This document shows positions 9,558 through 22,579 of a stretch of 64,000 nt of DNA, one piece after another. The stretch spans positions 364,508-428,507 of the forward strand of contig CAJJDN010000003.1 in assembly GCA_905182985.1 (NCBI GenBank), read 5' to 3'. This stretch comes from Paramecium sonneborni (Eukaryota > Ciliophora > Oligohymenophorea > Peniculida > Parameciidae). Every line of letters starts with the position of its first letter. Position 1 is the first letter of the stretch. The notes under the pieces are model-generated. The model had not been told where the DNA came from and ran no database searches. It saw only the letters and a program-made list of their open reading frames with translations. The translations under genes were made by a program, and so were the position numbers.

Positions 9558-12313
9558 TCATTCTTAATCTTCATTTTGCATATTCTCTAACTCTTATAAT
9601 TCTTTTTCTAACTTTTATTTTCTCTATTAAACAAATTCAAACCAATCTTTTAAATTTAACTTTTTATAAGTGTCTAAAAGAAATTATTCAAAAATCATTA
9701 ATCCTTTAACTTTCTCAAAATACCATTCAACTCCATCTTTCTCTAATTTTCTTTTTATTATCTAAATATCATTTTTTTATATACACATTCTTATCTAGTA
9801 TAATCTTCCCACATATTTTATACAAATCTACTCCATTATCTCAAACTTGGCTCTTATTTCAATTCAATACTTTTTTTGTTTGCTAAAGGTTAATATTCTG
9901 AAATAAATGAGAAAATTGAAAACTAAAATCAATTAATTATTTACTGTAGAAGGATTTTCTGGATATAATAAATCTTCTTTTTTAAATCCAGGTGGTAAAG
10001 GAGGATTTGTATCCATAAATTCTTTTATTTTTTAAATTTCTGGGTTATTATCCATATGATTCAAAAACTATTATAGAACTATAATCTTTTACTATTAATT
10101 GATTTCCTTATTATTATAGTAATTATTATTATTATTATTATTCTTACTATTCTTTTAATAATTTTTCTTCTTAAATTCTTAAGGCTTCTCTTTATTTTTC
10201 TTCTTCTATTTATCTCTATCTTTAAATTTCCTATTCTCTTTTATATTATTCATAAGTAGGCAAAACTACCATAAATTTATCCAAAAATTCTTTCATTCCT
10301 TCTTATTGATCAAAAACTGGATATTATTTTGAAATTTAAACAAATTAAATTTATTCTTATGTGTATTTATCAATAGGTTCTCTAATCATTAATGTATAAG
10401 AAAGTTGAATTATTTATTTTTTTGATGCTGTAATACTAACTGATCCTTCAAATAAAGTTTGATTTTTTATATTTTCAAGAATTATATGACCTACTCCTAT
10501 TTCACTTGATCCAAAAAAACCTTTTTCAAATAAACGAACTTCTATCTTCTTATTTGCATAATCAACTCCATTCTCTAAAGGAATATCATGATCTGAATTA
10601 AATGAACAAGTTTTATCACAAATTTCAGTCTATTTGCTAACTACTCCTCTAAAAATATTAATTTATAATACTTATTAGTATCCAAAGAAAAAAATAAGTA
10701 ATATTTTTCATATTTGCAATCAAGTTTTCTAAATTTTATTCTAATAATATTAGGAGGTATTTCTTTATTTTCTATACAAATTGAAACATTTAAATTTTAT
10801 TTCTCAATTTCAGGTAATAAAATCCAACTCATTTTTTATAATGGCTTTAAATATTCGAAGGCTTAACCATATTAATTTAATCTTTGTTTGCTTTCTTCAT
10901 GCGGATTATAGGTTTAATTTTAACCTATAGGTATTCTCTTTGAATGTAATGCTTTTCTATAAAATTCCTTTTCTTTATTATTTGCATCCATCAATTAATT
11001 AAATAATGATATTTATACTAATTTTTTATCAAATTTATTTACATGATTTATATTCCTATTAATTCATTTTATGAAATTCTTCTAAGGTAATTTCCTTAAT
11101 TTCCTCACATAAAAATTTACCTATAGAAGGATTTTAACCTTCAGTAAAAAATTCTCTTAACTTTTTTCCTTTTTCTAATAATTTTAGAATTTATTCAATA
11201 TCCTCTTTACGCTTTTCCTTAACATTTTTTGATAAATAAGTTGCATAATTATAATATTCTTTATATCTTTTTAGTAAAGCTTCATATTTAACATGAACTG
11301 GCATTTAATCAATATTTTCTTCTAGATGCTTTTATGCATTCTTATCTGTCTTTATTGTATCCAAATTTATATTACTATAATTATAATAAATTTCTACTCT
11401 TATAATTATTAAGGTTTCCTTATTATAGGTTTCGAAGTTTGAGGTATCACAATATTTGGTTTAATTTTTTAAACTATTTAAACAAAATTCACTGTTTGAT
11501 TTTATTATATCAATGTTTGTTCTGCTTTTAATACATTCATTCTATTTGTTATTCTATATAAATATAATAAAAATATACCTTTTAACAAAAAATTAATCAC
11601 CTTATGCTTATGCCTTTTGAAGTAAAACATATTAATCTTTGAATGACGCCTAAATAAATTTCCCATACATATCATCTCTCAATTTTCCTTATTCAACGAA
11701 ATCAATTAATTATTGTAATTGTTTTTATAAGGCAATTCTCAGATTTTTATAAAAATTTAAACATTAGCTATTACCTTCAATAGATGGCTATTTCATGCAA
11801 GTATTAGCGATGAAATTTGATTCTAGTTGTATTAAATTGAATGATTTGAAATTTCCAACAATAGTATATATTTATTCTTATTCAATAATTTTTGGTGTAC
11901 CTGAATTTTATTAATTCACAATTTGTTGTTATTGAATTGGTTAAGGTTAAGGTTAAGCTTACTTCTATGGTTATTATTGTTATTATTATGGGGCTTGTTA
12001 TTACTGTTTTTGTTAAGAGTATTATTATTTTTCATTTTGTTCTATTTATTGCAATTTTTGATTTATTTGCTGTTATTTTTGGTTTTGTAAACCTTATTAA
12101 TTATTTTAGATTGGCATTTATGGAAATTTAATATTAGTTTCTTATTAGGCTTTTTGGTTTTAGACTTCTTAAACTTTGATAATCTAAGGATTATTACTAA
12201 AATAACATAAGATTTTACTTTTATGCAGAATTATTTTCATTTAGATCATTTTATTTAGAAACTTCTTATTCTAATTATTTGATCAATTCATCCATATCAT
12301 CAATATTATCCAT
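9558..12313 (-). CDS. Large coiled-coil protein with C2-like domain, eight introns
   Basis: Starts MDNIDDMDELIKQLEQEV at 12313 and stops with TGA at 9558. Eight GT-AG introns of 22-25 nt leave exactly 856 codons. The N-terminus has coiled coil and a long Gln/Pro-rich tract. The middle is helical (YEALLKRYKEYYNYATYLSK, FYRKALHSKRIPIG). A beta-rich region (IRIKFRKLDCKYEKYYLFFS, then KKIEVRLFEKGFFGSSEIG, VGHIILENI) resembles a C2 domain. A charged coiled coil with polyQ follows, then a Trp-containing tail. The order helical repeats then C2 recalls the CC2D1 family (membrane and endosomal trafficking), but I cannot confirm DM14 repeats, so the family is left open. The start lies 66 bp from the divergent kinase start. 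Confidence 0.6.
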
Positions 12314-12379
12314 ATTATTTTTTTCTTATTTACAAATTTTAATAATTTATTGAAATATATTATTATAATTATTTTTATA

Positions 12380-13594
12380 ATGTGGCAATTTAATAACGAT
12401 TCAAATCTTAAATTTACAACACTTCCTGAGATTTTAAAGAGACCTGATGCTAAAATAAAATAAATAAGCATAGATAATAAATTATAATAGGAGGAATAAA
12501 TTGAAAATACTGAGATTCGACCAAAAAAAGTACATATGAAACCAAGATTACCAGTTTTATCTAATTTATTATTGAAACCAAAGTAGACTCCTACTTCACC
12601 TAAATAAAATAATGAAGAAAATTAAGTTATAAAGAAATAAAGAATAGAGACTGTTAGATCAGTAGTTTAAATTCGATCAAATTCAAATGCACCTTAAATG
12701 GTAAAGAAAATAACAAGTGAAAAATTAGAAATAAAGGAAACAACATTAAAAGAATTAAAACCATAAAAAAAAATAGTGACAATAGATGATTATGAAATAT
12801 AGGAAGTTATTGGTTAAGGTTCATATGCTATCGTTAGAAAAGGAATTCATAAAGTTCATGGTGAAATTGTAGCAATAAAGGTTTATTCTAAAGAAAGACT
12901 TTACGATCCTTAACGTGCTAGAGCTGTAGCAAAAGAAATTCAAATTCTTCGATAATGCAATCATAAAAATATTATTCATTTAATTAAAGTAGTAGAATCA
13001 AATAAAAATGTAAATTATAAATTTTAATATGTTTTAGATAAATTTAATTATGGAATATGGAGGAGATTAATCATTGAAAAAAGTGAAAAAATTATCAGAA
13101 TTTGAAATATAATTAGTTTTCTTTTAATTACTAAAAGCTGTCAGTTATTTACACAATAAAAAAATAATTCATAGAGACATTAAATTGGATAACATTTTAA
13201 TGAATTCATAAAAGTAAATTTAAAATAACTATAAAGAGAAATTAAACTAATTGATTTTGGTTTTGCTACAGAAATAGATGGATTTATAAATACCACTTAT
13301 GGAACTCCATCCTATATGAGTCCAGAAATACTCCCTCCAAATCCTAGATACAATGAAATGACAGATATCTGGAGTTGTGGAGTTGTACTTTATGCTTTAT
13401 TGTTTAATAAGTTTCCATTTAGTGGTCATACAGAAAAAGAATTACAATTTAAAATAAAAAAATAAGAATTGCAAATTTAATCATCTGATGAAGAGATTGT
13501 AGAAGTTTTAATTAGTAGTTTAGAAAGAAATGTTGATAAAAGGAAAACAGCAGATTAATTATTAAAAACACTATGGATGATTTGCTTAGATTGA
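12380..13594 (+). CDS. Serine/threonine protein kinase
   Basis: A complete kinase domain follows about 135 residues of Lys/Glu/Gln-rich N-terminus. The glycine loop is IGQGSYAIV, the ATP lysine lies in EIVAIKVYSKERL, the catalytic loop is HRDIKLDN, the metal motif DFG is followed by FATEID, and the activation segment ends GTPSYMSPEI. DIWSCGVVLYALLFNKFPF is the F-helix region. All catalytic residues are present, so it should be active. The sequence is closest in style to the CAMK/AMPK group, with no recognisable regulatory domain. Introns at 13010-13037 and 13214-13236 leave 388 codons including the TGA at 13592, which falls soon after the C-lobe. Confidence 0.92.
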
Positions 13595-13777
13595 AATAAT
13601 TTTTATTATCTGCAAGTAACTAATAATTTAGTTGTACATTTATTGAATTTTATTTACAGAATAGAAGAAAAAATAGAAAATAATACAATTTATATATTAA
13701 ATAAATTGGTAAAATAATTTAAATAGAGTTTTTCGATCAAACTATTTAGTTCATTAGATCTTTGAAATTTTAGAATG

Positions 13778-15267
13778 TCATCTAAATTATAATAAATTTG
13801 ATACATGATCTTTTTTTAATAATTCCATCATTATGTCTGTGAAATATTCTTTTTCTAAAGTATATTAAATTGCTAAAGTTTCAGCAGTTATAAAATTTTT
13901 TTTATTTTTTAATAACTTAAAACTTGTATCAATTACATTTTCTTCAATTAATTCTTTTCTATCAAAGGCATACAAAATAAATTCTTAAAATGTTATTTTT
14001 CTATCCTTATCCATGTCAACCTTTTAAAAAATATTCATACAAATAAGTTTGGTATTTTCTGAATCTTCAACAAATTCAGTATAAGAAGTTATAAGTTCTG
14101 AAATACTAAAAAATCCATCATTATCTAAATCAAGTGATCTAAAAACAGAATATATTTCTCTTAATTTATCAGGAGGATAATTATTTATAATGAATTTAAG
14201 TAAGTAAACTTATAAAATATTTAGTTTCTTTGATTATCTTAATCTTAATAGAGTATCTTTAATTTATTCATCTAAAAGAAAAACCTATTGTTTTTTAAAC
14301 CAATTATGTTTAGTGATTTCATTAATTTTAATTCGTTTTTTAGGATTTTTTTCTAATATTTACTATAATAAAGATATAGCTTCATCTGATATAGTATTCT
14401 AATATGAAATATTTGATGCTTATATTTCCAACTTGATTTGACTTGGCATAGTAGATTAAAATGGAGTAAAATGATAGAGTAAATTATATAAAATTATTCC
14501 CAGAGACCAAATATCTCTTTCTTCAGAATATTCTTAATTTTCATAAAATTCTGGTGGTAAATAATGTGATTCCTCTAAAGTTGGCTTTTTTTTCATAAAT
14601 AAATGAAATAAATCGTATAATTTTAAGTACTTGTCTCCAAATAAAGCAAAACATTCTAATGTTAGATGTCCATGAGTAAGTTTTTAATGATGTAAATATT
14701 CAATAACTTCAACTATTTAATTAAAGATAAATGCAATGTCTTTTTCCTCATTATAAATTTTTGAATTCAACACTACTATTTTATTGTTGTTCTCTTCAGC
14801 AACATGATATTTTTATTATTCTTCATATATTTCGAATTATTATATCAAATTTGGATGATGCTAGGATATATTAAAATAAGTACAAGTTAATATTTGAGTA
14901 GTGATGCTACATATTTTGAATCAGAAGATTTATAACTCTTAATTATTCTGACAGTCCCAGTATTATTATGTTAAATAGTAGTAAAAGGGAAATCCTTATC
15001 CTCTCTTTGAAGCAAACTGTAATAGGAAGAAAAATTTGTATTTCTATATACTAGAAAAAAATTTATGTTTTTCAAACTATATCCTTGTTGACTCAAATCA
15101 ATATTAGATTAAAATGCTGTATGTGTATTATGTCTAGAATGAGATCTCATTCCATTTTATTAAGTTGTTTGTCTATTTGGAGTAGTTGTTTATGATTATT
15201 TTTATTTTGCTTCCTAAAGTTTTGCTTTCATTTACTATTTCATCTTTTTAGAAGAACATGAACCCAT
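13778..15267 (-). CDS. EF-hand pseudokinase with CDPK layout and acylation signal
   Basis: The layout is that of a calcium-dependent protein kinase: N-terminal MGSCSSKK (a typical N-myristoylation plus palmitoylation signal), kinase fold, then EF-hands. The catalytic motifs are destroyed. The HRDLKPEN loop reads HGHLTLEC and DFG reads DLF. The scaffold is intact: YLPPEFYENQ in place of APE, RDIWSLGIILYNLLY, and helices ending KKRIKINEITKHNWFKK. Two canonical EF loops follow, LDLDNDGFFSISE and VDMDKDRKITFQE, both with Asp at positions 1, 3 and 5 and Glu at 12. One intron at 14861-14883 leaves 489 codons. The likely role is a membrane-anchored calcium-dependent scaffold or regulator rather than an enzyme. 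Confidence 0.88.
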
Positions 15268-15520
15268 TTTAATATCTTACTATATATATTATACTATGAT
15301 TAGAATTATAAATGAATTAAGAAAACTAATTCACTGACTTGATAAATACCTAATAAAAATATCAAGATTTATTCCAAATTAAATTTATAAGAGAAATATC
15401 ATTCTCGTTTATGTTAAAAAATACTACGCTTTTTAAATTTTGCTCATGAAAATATATTATAATAATAAATTAAGTTTACAAGTAATTAAATTTATAAAAT
15501 CAAATGCACTCTAATATTAA

Positions 15521-15777
15521 TCAGTTATTATTTTATTCATTATACTGGAAGGAATCTAATGATAATAATCTATTATTAATACTTTTTTAATATACAATTT
15601 TTTTTTTCGGTGCTTATGATAAATCAATTTAAGTTATGCAATCATTAAGTAATTTTATTTTTTACTCTCTTTGATTATTTTATTCCTCTAAATAATCTAA
15701 TTCTGTAGGATATTTTTTATTAGTTAGAGACTTTGAAAACTTATTTTATTATTTTATTTCAAAACACAATTTCTCAT
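15521..15777 (-). CDS. Small hypothetical protein (76 residues)
   Basis: Starts MRNCFSKSLTNKKYPTELDY at 15777, with an intron at 15740-15765 and TGA at 15521; 77 codons remain. Composition is charged and Gln-rich (EEQNNQREQKIKLLNDCITQ), as in real Paramecium proteins. The 136 bp between it and the larger minus gene ending at 15914 also reads like coding (ADETHLFIKKLLQFFVLTKS, another frame). This ORF might therefore be the 3' end of that gene separated by an unrecognised intron or frame error. Function unknown. Confidence 0.45.
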
Positions 15778-15913
15778 TTTAATAAAAATTAAATACACGA
15801 AGCAAAATTGAAATTGTACTTATTATAATGACAGATTTTTTGGAAAGTATTGATCAAATGACTTTGTCAACACAAAGAATTACAACAATTTTTTAATAAA
15901 AAGATGTGTTTCA

Positions 15914-18324
15914 TCAGCAATAATTATTTTATTTGTCATCCATAAATATAGAAAATTCACTAATATGATTTAAATCATTGACTTTAATCGATTCTTTAAG
16001 TTCAATTTCACTCTTTAGTTGAGTTTAATTTATATGAAAACTTTTAAAAGATTAAATTAATTTCAAATAACGATTTACTTTACTAGATTAAGAAAAAGAT
16101 GAATTCTTTTCAGGACTAAGTATCAATTAATTTTAAGCCTATGGTATATACCCTAGGTTTATTGTTAAATACATACCTTAGAAGTTCTCATCAGATGATT
16201 TTTTATCTTCTGATTCATTAAAAATATATTAATCAAATTTATCATTTTATAGAGAAACTAAATTATCTTCAATCTAAATTTCAGTACTGTTTTGTTCTTT
16301 ATTTTTTATAATTTAACAACTTATGAAATTTGAATAATTAATAGATTTTTTTTATTAGTATAAAATATTGTTCGTTTCTTAAAATGATTTGCCATCTAAA
16401 TTAAAATTTATTTTTCTTTTTTATGGTGTTCGCTTGAGCTATTCAAAAGAGCTACTTAAATTTTTCTTAGAAAATTCTTTTTATTATACTACTTAAATTT
16501 TTTCCTCAATCATCTATTATTGTTATTCTAAAAATTTTTATCTCAATTCAAAGCTTTAACTATCAAAAATTTGCTTTAAATTAATACAACTATTATTAAA
16601 ACAAATTTAATTCAAATGTTTAGCTTTTAAATTTTACTTTTGTGAACCTTTTAATGATGTTTGTTTATAATTTTCTTATGTGTACTATTTTAGTTTGTTT
16701 TGCAAACTGATTTATATTTTAGATTAAAGATATTCTCTTATGTTTTTAATGTATTTGAGGCTAATATTTTCAGATTTTTAATGTTATTCAGAAAACTAAT
16801 CGGGTGTAACTGATTTTCTTATATAATAATCATTATGTTTATTTATTAACAAATTTTCTTTCGTTCTATCGTATTATTTAACTGATATTTTATTAAATTG
16901 TTGATTCTTTCTTTAACAGTTGCACATACAATTCTCATTTTAAGTCATCTTTTTTATATTTGAAAATGTCTACTAAGCTTCTGATTTATAATCTGAAAAT
17001 TCAGTTTTTTTTCCTCCTACTAATATTTTGATGGGACTTTAATTTTCTTTTTACTTTTGATAAATTTACAAATTAGGTAAAGTTAATTNTTATTTTATTT
17101 GTCATCCATAAATATAGAAAATTCACTAATATGATTTAAATCATTGACTTTAATCGATTCTTTAAGTTCAATTTCACTCTTTAGTTGAGTTTAATTTATA
17201 TGAAAACTTTTAAAAGATTAAATTAATTTCAAATAACGATTTACTTTACTAGATTAAGAAAAAGATGAATTCTTTTCAGGACTAAGTATCAATTAATTTT
17301 AAGCCTATGGTATATACCCTAGGTTTATTGTTAAATACATACCTTAGAAGTTCTCATCAGATGATTTTTTATCTTCTGATTCATTAAAAATATATTAATC
17401 AAATTTATCATTTTATAGAGAAACTAAATTATCTTCAATCTAAATTTCAGTACTGTTTTGTTCTTTATTTTTTATAATTTAACAACTTATGAAATTTGAA
17501 TAATTAATAGATTTTTTTTATTAGTATAAAATATTGTTCGTTTCTTAAAATGATTTGCCATCTAAATTAAAATTTATTTTTCTTTTTTATGGTGTTCGCT
17601 TGAGCTATTCAAAAGAGCTACTTAAATTTTTCTTAGAAAATTCTTTTTATTATACTACTTAAATTTTTTCCTCAATCATCTATTATTGTTATTCTAAAAA
17701 TTTTTATCTCAATTCAAAGCTTTAACTATCAAAAATTTGCTTTAAATTAATACAACTATTATTAAAACAAATTTAATTCAAATGTTTAGCTTTTAAATTT
17801 TACTTTTGTGAACCTTTTAATGATGTTTGTTTATAATTTTCTTATGTGTACTATTTTAGTTTGTTTTGCAAACTGATTTATATTTTAGATTAAAGATATT
17901 CTCTTATGTTTTTAATGTATTTGAGGCTAATATTTTCAGATTTTTAATGTTATTCAGAAAACTAATCGGGTGTAACTGATTTTCTTATATAATAATCATT
18001 ATGTTTATTTATTAACAAATTTTCTTTCGTTCTATCGTATTATTTAACTGATATTTTATTAAATTGTTGATTCTTTCTTTAACAGTTGCACATACAATTC
18101 TCATTTTAAGTCATCTTTTTTATATTTGAAAATGTCTACTAAGCTTCTGATTTATAATCTGAAAATTCAGTTTTTTTTCCTCCTACTAATATTTTGATGG
18201 GACTTTAATTTTCTTTTTACTTTTGATAAATTTACAAATTAGGTAAAGTTAATTAAGATAAAGGATTTTAAATATTATTTCCTATATTCTATAATATTTA
18301 TCTTGTGTCATTATTGAATATCAT
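15914..18324 (-). CDS. Hypothetical Gln/Ser/Lys-rich protein, interrupted by assembly duplication
   Basis: Starts MIFNNDTRQILQNIGNN at 18324 and ends at TGA 15914. The interval contains an N (17089) and a second copy of 15924-17088. Leaving out that copy and one 24 nt intron gives 407 codons with no internal TGA. The protein is hydrophilic, with short blocks such as SPIKILVGGKKTEFSDYKSE, a CMCNCQ pair and a coiled-coil stretch ELRQKFLEQQQQMIEEKIQ. No signal peptide, membrane helix or known domain was seen. It is followed downstream by the small ORF at 15521-15777. Confidence 0.65.
15924..17088 (+). repeat. First copy of 1165 bp direct duplication (junction N at 17089)
   Basis: Bases 15924-17088 reappear at 17090-18254 right after the single N at 17089. 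The copies lie within one minus-strand gene and appear identical by eye. Confidence 0.9.
17090..18254 (+). repeat. Second copy of 15924-17088 (unmerged contig overlap)
   Basis: Same direct repeat. Only this copy continues rightwards into the gene's true N-terminus (start at 18324), while only the first continues leftwards to the stop. The two therefore represent one locus read by two contigs. Confidence 0.9.
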
Positions 18325-18639
18325 TATAAAATTTATATTAATTTTAGGAAGCAACCCTTAAATTCTTATACTTAGAGTAAATGTATAGATAATTTTAATT
18401 TGAATTTGCAAAAAAAGATAGATAAGTTTGAGTAATTTAATAAATTTTCATGATTTCTGGTCTTAAAGTTATTTTTAAAATGTTTACTATTTCGTTAATA
18501 TATAGTAAAATGAATAAATTCGCTTAAAATTGTTCAATAAAATATATAATCAATTAAGAATCTAAGTTTATACCAAGAGTATTGATTTGTGAATATAAAG
18601 GAATAAAATTAAATATTTTAATATTAGACTATTTATAAT
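18325..18639. other. Intergenic region, nothing recognised
   Basis: About 315 bp of AT-rich DNA between two minus-strand genes. No open frame with protein-like composition and no RNA-like structure was seen. Confidence 0.5.
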
Positions 18640-19532
18640 TCATATATATTATGCAAATGTTAAATATCCTGTATGTCCATAAGCTTAATTAATGCCTGCA
18701 GAATAAGTGATTCTCTTATTTTATTCTGTGCATACTTTTTTTTAAACATCATCAAATAATGATTATTCTTATTTTACTCTTCTCTCAAAATGTCTATATT
18801 TTAAATATAAAATCTAGTTTACCTTTTTAAACATTCTAAAGTTTCTAAGTTTTTCCATCCTTATTATTTTAAATCTACAGCTGTTTTCTATACTTATTCA
18901 ATACAAGGAGAGAAACAGCATATCCTTCCACCTTTTTTAATCATTTTCTTTGAATGATCTAAAGCTAGCCATGGTTAAGGCAAATCTAGAAATATAGCAT
19001 CAACACTATTCTCTAAAGGAAATTCTCCTTAATTTTAATCATCATCTCCTTTTAAGAATCCATTAGTATAAACATCTCTCCAAAAGCAAGTTGCTTAATT
19101 TATTTTTAATTTTGCAAATAATTCTTTACCATTAATTGCTCTCTCTTAGTTGAATTCATAAGAAAATAATTTGCCTTTATGACCTACAGCTGCTGCTAAT
19201 GAACAAGATAAAGATCCACTTCCTGTTCCACTTTCAATAACATGCTAACCTGGTTTTAAACATAATTTAAGAATAATCATTGAAATATCAGCCATAAAAA
19301 GTATTTAAGTTTTATGAGGAACGGTTTCTGTTATTAAATGAGGATTTGGAGTCATTAAATATATTGGGCCTGTTCCATTTTTTGAAAGTATTTCCTAACC
19401 TGGTTTCACAAGAAAAGTATAATGATGGTATGCTCCATATTTATTTTAATATGTTTAGCCTTATGTAACTGTAATGAACTATTTAGGTTTTCCATCCTCA
19501 AATAAAATCATTGTATCACCATATTAAATCAT
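18640..19532 (-). CDS. TRMT61A: tRNA (adenine-58-N1) methyltransferase catalytic subunit
   Basis: Methylates N1 of adenine 58 in the T-loop of tRNAs using S-adenosylmethionine; in eukaryotes it works as a complex with TRMT6. The N-terminal beta domain reads GDTMILFEDGKPKQFITV. The family marker GPIYLMTPNPHLITETVPHK is followed by AdoMet motif I as ESGTGSGSLSCSLA, the acidic strand KLFSYEFNQERA, the catalytic DLPQPW and the C-terminal GHTGYLTFA. One 29 nt intron (18794-18822) leaves 288 codons, the normal size. The start MIQYGDTMILFEDG at 19532 fits the family. This is the intact copy; a fragment is repeated at 20187-20743 by the assembly overlap. Confidence 0.95.
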
Positions 19533-20185
19533 AATTTAATTTTAATTATATATATTTTTTTAATATTATTCTTATTTACAACATTTATTAGAATAACTAA
19601 CTTTAGAACTCAAATAGCAAACATTATAATCAAAAGGATTATTTTCATTTGAAATTTTATTTAAAATTCTAAACAATTGTCTAATCTTAATTTTATATTC
19701 TAATGATAATAAATAACTTTGATCAAAATTTACTTTTTATATTAAACATATCAGAAATTATCATTTTTTGATCTTTATCTTATTTTTATAAATGGTTTTT
19801 ATTTATTAATTTATAATGTTATCAATTTTTGATCTAAACGTTAAAGATTATGGTGTTAGTTAATTTACAATATTTATATTAAATGCATTATTTCTTAGAG
19901 TATTGCAAGATGAATTTGTATTCAAATGATTGATGATATTAAGATTTAGTTTTGGAACAAATCCTAAATTTCTATGAGTCTTTATAACATTATCTTACTT
20001 AAAAACCATAAGTTTTTTTAAACTTTATTCATTATCTTTTTATTTTTATTTTTATTCTTAGATCTATGATTTTTTAAATTTTGAACTATTTAAATATGAT
20101 CTAGGAGTTTATACTTTATTAATTGGATTTGATTTGAAAGCTTAATCATCTTATGAATTTAATTATTTCGATATTTTAATTGATT
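18976..20185 (+). repeat. First copy of 1210 bp direct duplication (junction N at 20186)
   Basis: Bases 18976-20185 are repeated at 20187-21396 after the N at 20186. The block spans the N-terminal two-thirds of TRMT61A, the intergenic gap and the last ~140 codons of the next minus gene. Confidence 0.9.
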
Positions 20186-20186
20186 N

Positions 20187-21396
20187 TAAGGCAAATCTAG
20201 AAATATAGCATCAACACTATTCTCTAAAGGAAATTCTCCTTAATTTTAATCATCATCTCCTTTTAAGAATCCATTAGTATAAACATCTCTCCAAAAGCAA
20301 GTTGCTTAATTTATTTTTAATTTTGCAAATAATTCTTTACCATTAATTGCTCTCTCTTAGTTGAATTCATAAGAAAATAATTTGCCTTTATGACCTACAG
20401 CTGCTGCTAATGAACAAGATAAAGATCCACTTCCTGTTCCACTTTCAATAACATGCTAACCTGGTTTTAAACATAATTTAAGAATAATCATTGAAATATC
20501 AGCCATAAAAAGTATTTAAGTTTTATGAGGAACGGTTTCTGTTATTAAATGAGGATTTGGAGTCATTAAATATATTGGGCCTGTTCCATTTTTTGAAAGT
20601 ATTTCCTAACCTGGTTTCACAAGAAAAGTATAATGATGGTATGCTCCATATTTATTTTAATATGTTTAGCCTTATGTAACTGTAATGAACTATTTAGGTT
20701 TTCCATCCTCAAATAAAATCATTGTATCACCATATTAAATCATAATTTAATTTTAATTATATATATTTTTTTAATATTATTCTTATTTACAACATTTATT
20801 AGAATAACTAACTTTAGAACTCAAATAGCAAACATTATAATCAAAAGGATTATTTTCATTTGAAATTTTATTTAAAATTCTAAACAATTGTCTAATCTTA
20901 ATTTTATATTCTAATGATAATAAATAACTTTGATCAAAATTTACTTTTTATATTAAACATATCAGAAATTATCATTTTTTGATCTTTATCTTATTTTTAT
21001 AAATGGTTTTTATTTATTAATTTATAATGTTATCAATTTTTGATCTAAACGTTAAAGATTATGGTGTTAGTTAATTTACAATATTTATATTAAATGCATT
21101 ATTTCTTAGAGTATTGCAAGATGAATTTGTATTCAAATGATTGATGATATTAAGATTTAGTTTTGGAACAAATCCTAAATTTCTATGAGTCTTTATAACA
21201 TTATCTTACTTAAAAACCATAAGTTTTTTTAAACTTTATTCATTATCTTTTTATTTTTATTTTTATTCTTAGATCTATGATTTTTTAAATTTTGAACTAT
21301 TTAAATATGATCTAGGAGTTTATACTTTATTAATTGGATTTGATTTGAAAGCTTAATCATCTTATGAATTTAATTATTTCGATATTTTAATTGATT
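20187..21396 (+). repeat. Second copy of 18976-20185 (unmerged contig overlap)
   Basis: Direct repeat after the N at 20186. It contains a truncated TRMT61A (20187-20743, minus) lacking its C-terminus, and the complete 3' end of the gene stopping at 20972. The truncated TRMT61A should not be counted as a second gene. Confidence 0.9.
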
Positions 21397-22561
21397 AAGT
21401 AGATGAACTTTTATAAGTAGTTTAGAATTTAGGCTAATTAACAGAATTTAAAATTCTTTATAATTCTTTATTGTCTAATGATTAGACACATTTGGTATTT
21501 TGTTTATATTTTTCAATTTAATTTAAACATGTTAAAATTTTAAATCCTAATGATTATTGTTCAGGAATAGGCTTTTTAAATTCTTTCCTTATATCAATTT
21601 TACTTTCTAATTTAATCCTTTTCCTTTAAGAACACTTATTAAGGAGAGGCGTAAAATTAGAATCAAGATTTTTCTCATGTTAAGATATTTTAAAATTTTT
21701 ACTTAATGAAGATGAAGGATATCTTGCTGATAAAGGGACTCTTAAATCATATTGTTATTTAGTATAATATTTTGGATTTGATTGAAAAAGTATTTATTCA
21801 TTTAATTTAGGATTTTATTTAAATGAAGGACTGCTATTTTTCTAAAAGGAACATTTTTGTGTATTTTTTTGTTTGGCCTAATTTAAAACTTCAAGCATTT
21901 ATTGAATTTCACTCTTTTAGTCATCCTATAATTTTGTAATTTAACTTATATCTTATTGAGAAATTTAATTTTAGTTTTTCTACTATAAAATAGTATCTGA
22001 AAGAATATTTTCCACATTATTATTAATGGTTGAATTACCACTAATTTCTGATTATGGAGTACTTTAAGATTCAATAGGTTTATCTCCAACAATTGCTTTT
22101 TATGGTTGATCTGGATTCTTTAGGTTTTCTTATTCTATTTATCTCTATATTTTATAGTATTCCAATTTTCTCTTTTTATCATAATACAAATTCAAAATTT
22201 AAATAATATCTTCATCTACAGTAAATCTAGGTAAATCATGATGATATTTGTAGAACTCAACCAAAAAATAAATTTTGGATTAGTAATCTTCAAAATAATA
22301 AACTTTGGACATGTACTCATCATTTTCTAAATATTGCATATCATCCTGAATTATTCATAATTTGGTTACATAAAACTTAATTGTTGCTGATGTTCTATTC
22401 TTGCTTAAAATATCATTAATTTCTTTAGTGAAGTAATAATTTTAAGAAGACGCATATTTATGATATAGTGTATGATTGATTATATTAGATGAACCAAAAT
22501 CAGAGTGATAATTTCTGACATATCCTAAAGTATTTAATTTACAATTCATCAATTAATTCAT
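20972..22561 (-). CDS. Hypothetical 521-residue Gln/Ser/Asn-rich protein
   Basis: Start MNQLMNCKLNTLGYVRNYHS at 22561 (a second in-frame ATG lies at 22549), TGA at 20972. One 24 nt intron leaves 522 codons. The first ~150 residues look folded: YFTKEINDILSKNRTSATIK, then FEDYQSKIYFLVEFYKYHHD, LPRFTVDEDIIQILNLYYD and KKRKLEYYKIQRQIEQ. They resemble an acidic helical module I cannot name. The rest is low-complexity and probably disordered. Its last ~140 codons also occur at 19761-20185 because of the assembly overlap. The start lies 18 bp from the divergent plus-strand gene at 22580. Confidence 0.7.
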
Positions 22562-22579
22562 ATATAAATAAATTAGTAT

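Noticed and set aside
11937..11960. GGTTAAGGTTAAGG-like stretch resembling a telomere repeat
   Set aside because: It is antisense to a Gln/Pro-repeat coding stretch of the C2-domain protein and differs from the TTGGGG/TTTGGG repeats of Paramecium telomeres.
12283..12471. Minus-strand 62-codon frame around 12.3-12.5 kb
   Set aside because: It overlaps the start of the C2 protein and the kinase N-terminus in the wrong frame; its composition is typical of shadow frames.
20187..20743. Second, truncated TRMT61A gene
   Set aside because: It is an exact copy of part of 18640-19532 lying directly after an N; an assembly overlap, not a duplicated gene.
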